A stretch of DNA of 64,000 nucleotides from Sipunculus nudus (lineage: Eukaryota; Annelida; Sipuncula; Golfingiida; Sipunculidae). The translations under genes were made by a program, and so were the position numbers. The first letter of the stretch is position 1; every line of letters begins with the position of its first letter. The stretch covers positions 27,886,714-27,950,713 of the forward strand of contig CM049320.1 of assembly GCA_026874595.1 (NCBI GenBank), read 5' to 3'. The notes beneath the pieces are model-generated. The model had not been told where the DNA came from, did not search any database, and worked only from the letters and a program-made list of their open reading frames with translations. Shown here in pieces: positions 59,501-64,000 of the stretch.

Positions 59501-62400
59501 TCGGGCAGATTATCTCCAAATACCCTGTGTACAAGGTATAAATATAAGATATCTTACCTAATTACCAATTATCAATTTAATTAACTTGCAACATGCCACT
59601 GCGCTCTCCATTCTAGAAACACAGCTATTTTGAATTCAATTTTAATGCATTTAAAATTGACTTGTAACTTCTGCTTCTCAACAGTAAATGTCCTTTGTCC
59701 AAAAAATTTCTTACAACTTTCTTGTCAATTATTCTTACCATTACTTCTGGAATAAAACTTTTTTTAAAGATCTCTAAAGTCATAAAATGATGCAGTACAT
59801 ATTTTTAAATCAGTCATACTTTAAACAGTACATATCAGTCATACTTAACTGCTATGAAGTGATGAATATTACTACCATTCTTAAAATTAATCTCAGTTAT
59901 CAATTCTGCTTTCAAAATTATAAATTAGATTTAATTCAATGGTGATAATTTGTCACATTTTATTCCAACATAAAAAATTTTTCTGAATGACAAAATTCAA
60001 ACTGTTACTGTACCAACAAGATCAGCTTCTAACAAATCTATTCCTAGAGCTTCCATGGAGAGTTTCTTCTTGTCCTTTTCTAGTTTCTTTTTACCAAAAT
60101 TTCCAAAAAGGCTGGATAGGCTTTTACCAGGCTGTAGCACCTTAGATTTGGTCTTCTTCTCACTCACTTGGGAACCAGATTTCTCTGAAATTCATGTAAT
60201 TATAATTTGAAACTATAATTTAACTTTGATTTGAGTGATGTTTCCCATCATATCACCCAACCTTGTCTTTGGATAGGTCTGCACATCTTTGGCCAGGTTT
60301 GTCCAGGGTTGTTTTTTATATATGGGCCAAATTCACCTGCTGTTTACATAAGTGGTTTCTATAAGATGGCACTTCATAAAAGTTTCCAAAATACTGTGAA
60401 ATTTCTCAGGAATTATGGGAAAACATGGATCGAACTGAAGACAAACTTGACATCACTGCAACACTTCAACATCAAATAAACGGCATTTCAATGGTGTGGC
60501 CACATAGTTGTCTTATGGTTTAGTGCCACTGTCATTTATAAAATAGATTTGTGAAATACCCTTATATATATTTGACACTGAGTGATTGGCTCTGCATATC
60601 TGCAAGATATTTGACAAAAGGTTTCATCAAGTTTTAATGAAACATGAACTACAGTTCTGTCGCTTTTTATGACTGACAAATAATCCATTCGACTGGCTAC
60701 ACTTAATGTGGTAATGGCATCCATAAGGTGCCATTGGTAAATACGTTTTACTAAGTCTTTACAGTAACATTATGCAGGCATTATATGGTAACTGCATTGC
60801 ATGATGGAAAGACCTCTGTTGTGCTCACTGCTTTACTGGGATGTCTCACAGCACTTGCCACACTGTGTAATAATGTTTGTCATTTAATTTGATAGTGTCA
60901 TGTATCTAAACATATCATAAACACTGTAGTGGTTGATGCCTGATTAAATTCTACACAATATTCGAAGGAATGGATGTATTACCTTTAATATCTACAATAA
61001 TGGCTGACTCCTCCTTTGCCATGACACCATCACCACTCCCACCTTCACTGCTAGAGAGTGATGCACTGCAAGCCTGAGTACAATATCAGAGAAATATACA
61101 TTTATCAATAAGTTGAACTTTCAATGTATTTAGAATGATATAATATACTGATTTAACAAAACAATGAAAATAAATAAAGATTTTGTTACTCTTCTTCTTT
61201 TACTACTTTTTTTTAACTCTATAGGTTTATAATATATTGAAATAACTTATCAAGCGTTTTTATGTAACCAGATGTAAGAAAATAAACAGATTTTCTTTTC
61301 TTTTGGTTGAACTAAAGAAATAAATGGTTAATTTCCCAAATTTTCTGATAAATGATTTTTTTATGTATGAGGTATTGTTGAAAAAAATCATTCACTGTTG
61401 CTCAGTTACACATTGTATAGCAAATGTTGCCAGGTTACCTGTGCATTTGGCGACACCTGCTGAGCATCTGTTGTTTCTTCTGACTCTTCTATGTTGCCAT
61501 AGAGATGAATGTCTGAGCTGCTCTCTTTTGTTTCCTCCTTACTCTCTGTTGTACCAATGCACATATTCAGTTGCTATGGAGACAATAAAACATGGTTTTA
61601 ATTATAGATAATTGCAATGAAATTTATAATTGAAAATGTTACTTAATTAGCATTTAATATTAATCTTTCCTTCACTGTCAGATTAGGGCTCAGTGGGAAC
61701 TTCCAGTAATTGCTCTGTGACTGACAGCTACTACGTATTCTGTACCTTGTATTCCACTTCAATTCTATCATGTTTGATTGGTTGATTTCCTATATAGCTG
61801 GGGCTTAAGATATATATTATACATAACAAGAAGCAGGATCATCATAATAATTTGTCAAAAGAACTTTCTAATAGACATCTGAATATAATTTTCAATATTA
61901 GGTTTTCCATTAAAAAGTGTGGGATAATTATAACTTTAGTTTGATTTTACTTTGCTAAGATAAAAATTTATTCTATTTGATGACAAAGACAAAGTGTAAT
62001 TCTGTTTTCAAATAAAAAAATGGCAACCCTGACCTTGACCCATTCATCTGCAACCTCCTTGGTGTCAGCGTAGAAGAAATATGAATCGCTACCATTTGGC
62101 AATGTTATTTTAAGTTGGTGAGTCCGACTTTGTTGTTTACTGTCTTTCTCAGAATGAGCAACACTGCAGCCAAAGAGCAAGAACTTCAGCACTGGCTTCA
62201 AGTCTGTTTCATTTTTATAACTAAGGAAACAATTGTCACTTATCACACAGAATCGTTTACTCCAAGACAACAGCTGCTTGATTTGAAGTGTCCCCGAATG
62301 TGTCACATTCTTCAGATTTTCTACGCTTAGCTCTGCAGTCGATAGTTTTGACTCCCGTCTCCGTAAGGACCTCTTCTTACTTTTCTTCTTACTTTTGTCA
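41508..62400 (-). CDS. AFAP1-family-like adaptor gene (two PH domains, proline-rich, coiled coil), 5'-partial
   Basis: Eleven exons at 62400-62034, 61573-61439, 61073-60983, 60184-60014, 59524-59295, 58447-58147, 57690-57590, 57011-56852, 55505-55385, 51830-51686 and 42810-41935 join with GT/AG sites and consistent phases into about 899 codons without a stop. Domain order is basic Lys/Arg stretch, PH domain 1, acidic Ser-rich linker, basic linker, PH domain 2, tyrosine-motif region, polyproline, coiled coil, long disordered basic tail. PH 2 ends in a helix with an EQGKWLALLAKE pattern, followed by VYDEVDV. Both agree with vertebrate AFAP1 (MGRWIGILLAE, then YDYIDVEM). AFAP proteins link actin filaments to Src-family kinases and lipids at the cortex. 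The start lies beyond the right edge of the window. The last exon is uncertain: the 41935 donor is convincing, and the frame otherwise reads into intron. Confidence 0.75.
41935..42810 (-). CDS. AFAP-like exon: long disordered basic tail
   Basis: 876 bp, phase 0 at both ends. It is rich in Ser, Lys, Gly and Thr with repeated phospho-site-like and Arg/Lys patches (SNKSKSLGRNPSSSP; KSGSDHPGDSPKKKS). It ends KVQDRLK with donor AAG|GTAGAT. Vertebrate AFAP proteins do not have a comparable tail that I know of. Such basic Ser-rich tails often bind filaments or membranes and are regulated by kinases; that is inference. Confidence 0.75.
43309..45780 (+). mobile_element. Dispersed hairpin-ended repeat family, copy with internal reiteration
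   Basis: It starts AGGGACCCATGGGTCTCGAC, restarts with a near-identical sequence at 44187, and ends with the 31-bp hairpin at 45746-45776 plus A residues. In between, the module containing GTGACCTTGACCTTTGACC and the phrase GATGAAAAGTTTGGCTTAAA repeats about ten times at roughly 140-280 bp spacing. There is no ORF of substance. Confidence 0.65.
45781..46690 (+). repeat. Two further partial copies of the same family
   Basis: CTCTGACCTTGACCTTTGAC at 45790, CAGGGTGATTACTATAGGG near 45963, two successive ACTGGAGGTTTTGT segments (46201 and 46424) and a degenerate terminal hairpin at 46654-46684. Confidence 0.6.
46800..48950. repeat. Degenerate tandem segments with long G-runs
   Basis: Three or four loosely similar segments share phrases such as TTCTCCTG/TTCTGCTGAGG...AATA, TTGTACACATTTGCAATAA and CAAATTTCAGA. 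Most contain a run of at least ten G (46467, 47701, 48246, 48529). A GA-rich tract lies at 47087-47150. Non-coding. Confidence 0.5.
48800..50109 (+). repeat. Tandem pair of a 0.6-kb repeat, second copy hairpin-ended
   Basis: 48805-49375 and 49485-50000 align (shared TGTGCCATGGTCAAA-like start, TTTTGGGTATACAATT, CAGTGGTTTTGATA...AGGCA and GACATCT). The second copy continues through GGAC-repeat microsatellite (50017-50053) to the 31-bp hairpin at 50075-50105. Confidence 0.75.
51686..51830 (-). CDS. AFAP-like exon: coiled coil, second half
   Basis: 145 bp. Reads RVQVRGRKILARDPETKES and then YEAELQEIEKEYSKVERQMD, a strongly charged heptad-compatible helix, with acceptor ATGCAG and donor AAG|GTACAA. 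Confidence 0.8.
52010..55155. repeat. 44-bp tandem array, about 71 units, with higher-order structure
   Basis: The unit is CTAGATTCTAGCACCACATC, then TAAAATTGCCAACATTATGT, then AAAG or AATG. Four main variants occur (AAGCTAGATTCTAG; TGTTAGATTCTAG..CGAAAA; TGTTAGATTCCAG..CGAAAA; TGTAAGATTCTAGCAACACAAC). They follow a fixed order that recurs. The diagnostic unit with CAGCACAACATCG is at 52381, 53085 and 54008, that is 704 bp (16 units) and 923 bp (21 units, less one base) apart. Units at both ends are more diverged. The array fills almost the entire intron between exons 51830 and 55385 of the AFAP-like gene. Confidence 0.95.
55385..55505 (-). CDS. AFAP-like exon: coiled coil, first half
   Basis: 121 bp, enters with one base carried over and leaves with two. 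Reads RWEPEGRPSFTPSHKKPP and KYKELKKKLDELRIR; the helix continues directly into the 51830 exon. Confidence 0.8.
55631..55963. repeat. 48-51-bp tandem array, about 7 units
   Basis: Unit: TGCATACATTTTTTTATTTC followed by TAAGATATCCAGCCTATTTG and TAGTATCA. Length varies with the T-run. It produces the artificial Phe/Ile/Ser-rich ORFs here on both strands. Confidence 0.95.
55964..56851 (-). other. Intron, nothing recognised
   Basis: AT-rich sequence between the tandem array and the 56852 exon. No coding or RNA feature seen. Confidence 0.5.
56852..57011 (-). CDS. AFAP-like exon: helical linker with RRIS motif
   Basis: 160 bp. Reads NLKNRIAALQECVAAS and VTRRISLMEERDAEAK. RRIS fits a basophilic (PKA-type) phosphorylation site. 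Acceptor TTTTTACAG, donor AAG|GTAAAA. Confidence 0.8.
57590..57690 (-). CDS. AFAP-like exon: polyproline SH3-ligand segment
   Basis: 101 bp. Reads MSDPPPPPPVPPPSSDDE followed by TTGVKTVQ. The run of prolines is a candidate SH3/EVH1/WW ligand, as in AFAP proteins, which bind Src-family SH3 domains. Confidence 0.8.
58147..58447 (-). CDS. AFAP-like exon: end of PH domain 2 and tyrosine motifs
   Basis: 301 bp. It opens with the last PH helix (DSIEQGKWLALLAKEV). It then has an acidic Ser-rich region with YSNF, YCNV and VYDEVDV. Y-x-N is the Grb2-type SH2 ligand. Acceptor CAATTTTAG, donor T|GTGAGT. Confidence 0.85.
58925..59222 (-). mobile_element. tRNA-derived SINE
   Basis: Read on the minus strand from 59222 it starts GGGGAGGGTAATGGCGTAAT, continues with GGGCGCTGGACT and, about 30 nt later, has GTGGGTTCCCATCC. 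These are the box A and box B positions of a tRNA gene. The downstream tail (CTTTGGCTAGATG...ACTCCTGGCTGAG region read in reverse) is a non-tRNA body. It sits in the intron between the two PH-2 exons, in the same orientation as the gene. Confidence 0.7.
59295..59524 (-). CDS. AFAP-like exon: PH domain 2, beta strands
   Basis: 230 bp. Reads GYLEIICPTCGLKKWGHRWC, the first strands of a PH domain with the conserved (K/H)RWCVL, then GSELGSAGDSKRSLALKLM. Acceptor GTACACAG, donor GAT|GTGAGT. Confidence 0.9.
60014..60184 (-). CDS. AFAP-like exon: basic linker between PH domains
   Basis: 171 bp, phase 1 at both ends. Reads VSEKKTKSKVLQPGKSLSS and FGNFGKKKLEKDKKKLS. AFAP1 has a similarly lysine-rich stretch before its second PH domain. 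Confidence 0.8.
60983..61073 (-). CDS. AFAP-like exon: Ser/Gly-rich linker
   Basis: 91 bp. Reads ASLSSSEGGSGDGVMAKEES and AIIVDIK. Acceptor TACTCAG, donor AAAG|GTAATA. Phase consistent with both neighbours. Confidence 0.75.
61439..61573 (-). CDS. AFAP-like exon: acidic linker with LYGNI motif
   Basis: 135 bp, 45 codons, phase 0 at both ends. Reads TESKEETKESSSDIHLYGNI and EESEETTDAQQVSPNAQ. Y-G-N-I is a Y-x-N SH2-ligand-type motif. Acceptor TCTCCATAG, donor CAG|GTAACC. Confidence 0.75.
62034..62400 (-). CDS. AFAP-like exon: basic stretch and PH domain 1
   Basis: 367 bp. It starts with KSKKKSKKRSLRRRESK, possibly nuclear or acidic-lipid binding. Then comes a PH domain: GTLQIKQLLSWSKRFCVIS, FLSYKNETDLKP, HQLKITLPNGSDSYFFYADT and the closing VADEWVKV helix with its invariant Trp. 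Acceptor CCTAACAG, donor AAG|GTCAGG. This is the first exon visible; about 1.6 kb upstream is intron. Confidence 0.85.
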
Positions 62401-64000
62401 CTGTTAGGAATAGTAAAATTTAAAAATTTAACATTACCAAAATCATTACTATTTTTTCATTGAGAAAACCCAAATAATTTATTATTCAGTTATAAACTTG
62501 ACATAACAGAATTTTATCAATAATAAATACACTTTAATGAGCATAATAAAGATATCTAAATACATATATTTTAATTTGATCCATTATTCTCATTGATATT
62601 TCCTAATATAAAGAAGAAATTACTTTCCCAAGGGCCACATAGTAGCATGGTAAGAGTTTTAAGCACAATGGAAAACTCAATTTCATAAAATTTGTGATAT
62701 TGAGAGTGAAAGATGTAAGAGATTAGACTTGAATGGACAAAACTTTTTTAATTACACAAAATTCACAAACATAGCATGCTTTACAAAGAAAACAAAAACA
62801 AATTCCCTTATCATAAAAACTTTTGTGACAAAGAAAATGCTAAAAACAATTCCTGAAAACATGACTTTTTTATACTTCAAATATACATGTACACCAGAAC
62901 AAGTGACCCATGGGTAATGATATGGTGAAAAAAAAATATTTATAGATACAGGTTAACCTCTTTTGAACAGGCCCCTGTCTTGACCCAGCTGTGACAGATC
63001 ACTTCAGTATTAGTGATATTGAGGTTACTCTAAATATAGACCTTTGAGGTCCAATGCTTAAATGTGCAAAATCAGAATATACCTGAAAAAGTTTTCCCAG
63101 TGATCAGATTTGCCATTCATCTTTATTTCATTGCACTAAGAGTTTGATTTATTCAATTAAATTCAATCAATATGATCAATCCAAAAGAGGATTATTAAGT
63201 ATGACAACTAATGCCTTCTAATCATCATTTGGCTACAAATGGCTTTTAACTCCCATTTGACTATTATCTATAGTCTTAATAACATGTAGAACAGTGAAAA
63301 AACTGCAAGCTTCCACAAGCCTAATTGATTTTTTGTTACAAGCCCAATGAACCTAAAAAAATGCTGGACTTAAATTATAAACTACTGCAAATAATACCTT
63401 AAAACTAATGAACTGAAGGATTACAGGAACTGCTGATGGCCAACTGGCAGAAGGAATAACAAATTATCAGTTTCCATAACTTAGATGACTTTCAGTAAGC
63501 TGAGCTAAAAAATCTTAATGGGAAGAAATGACTTCAAATATGCATTAAATAAATCATTATAATTAACAGCTAGATTTCACAGACTTAACAAAACCAGTCA
63601 AATAATGATTAAATTTTTGGTGCATCAGTATTTTCTTAGTAATTGAATAAAATGAAAAAAATTAAAAGACCTATGATTTCCTGTAAGGTTTAATAAATAC
63701 TTGCTTTATAAGTCCACTGGGCAATAACAGAGCATTTCTGGCATGAGCCAGGCCCTGTTAGGACCTACAATTGATACTATTCCCAGATATTTATGAAACA
63801 CTGTATGTACCAACCTTCCTGTACTGTATGACAACATTGATACCACTACTATATATATGCTCTGTGATGCACTATAGCACTGAAGCTCTGGCACAATCAG
63901 CGACTACTGATACACAAAGTTACATAATTAAACTTACCAGAATGGTTAGGGTTAGAATGATCCATGAGCAGCATGCAGGATTTAATGCATATAATTTCAG
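62401..64000 (-). other. Upstream intron of the AFAP-like gene, partial
   Basis: No exon found. It holds one more copy of the terminal hairpin (63477-63507, TAACTTAGATGACTTTCAGT... with the usual GAGCTAAAAA end), showing a truncated member of the dispersed family. The rest is AT-rich. Confidence 0.5.

Overview
This is metazoan nuclear DNA: AT-rich, intron-bearing and full of microsatellites and mobile-element relics. I think it is most likely a mollusc or another lophotrochozoan, based on the repeat style and the invertebrate form of the genes. There are no operons or prokaryotic signals. Two host loci can be supported. The first (0-13 kb, plus strand) is a tandemly duplicated gene with ankyrin repeats and a C-terminal SOCS-box-like segment, resembling the ASB family. 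The second (41.9-62.4 kb, minus strand) is a two-PH-domain adaptor resembling the actin-filament-associated protein (AFAP1) family. For it I could join 11 coding exons with consistent splice phases.

Layout. 1-6327 is the 3' tip of one ASB-like copy plus its downstream flank. This block recurs at 12847-19239 and resumes at 27283-27494, so it is a segmental duplication with a period of about 12.85 kb. Exons of the second ASB-like copy are at 6630-6727 and 11796-13001, and the larger exon has an in-frame stop. The right-hand duplicate is split by about 8 kb of inserted DNA holding a broken minus-strand Ty3/gypsy retrotransposon (gag 24.5-23.5 kb, pol 23.5-19.8 kb). Downstream of pol is a miniature LTR-PBS-PPT-LTR unit, and its 145-bp repeats contain tRNA-like box A/box B motifs.

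27.5-37.2 kb is a graveyard region. Two diverged 1.6-kb direct repeats (28.9-30.6 and 35.6-37.2 kb) bracket a second, more decayed gypsy pol (30.8-33.2 kb, minus) and a plus-strand relic of an unrecognised protein (33.6-35.5 kb).

37.4-39.2 kb and 43.3-50.1 kb hold dispersed repeats. Several copies end in the same 31-bp hairpin followed by A residues, and they contain many copies of TGACCTTGACCTTTGACC, which on the other strand reads as nuclear-receptor half-sites.

The AFAP-like gene occupies the right end. Its introns carry these repeats, a roughly 71-copy 44-bp tandem array with higher-order structure (52.0-55.15 kb), a 48-bp array and a tRNA-derived SINE. Its 5' exons lie beyond the right edge, and its last exon is not securely identified.
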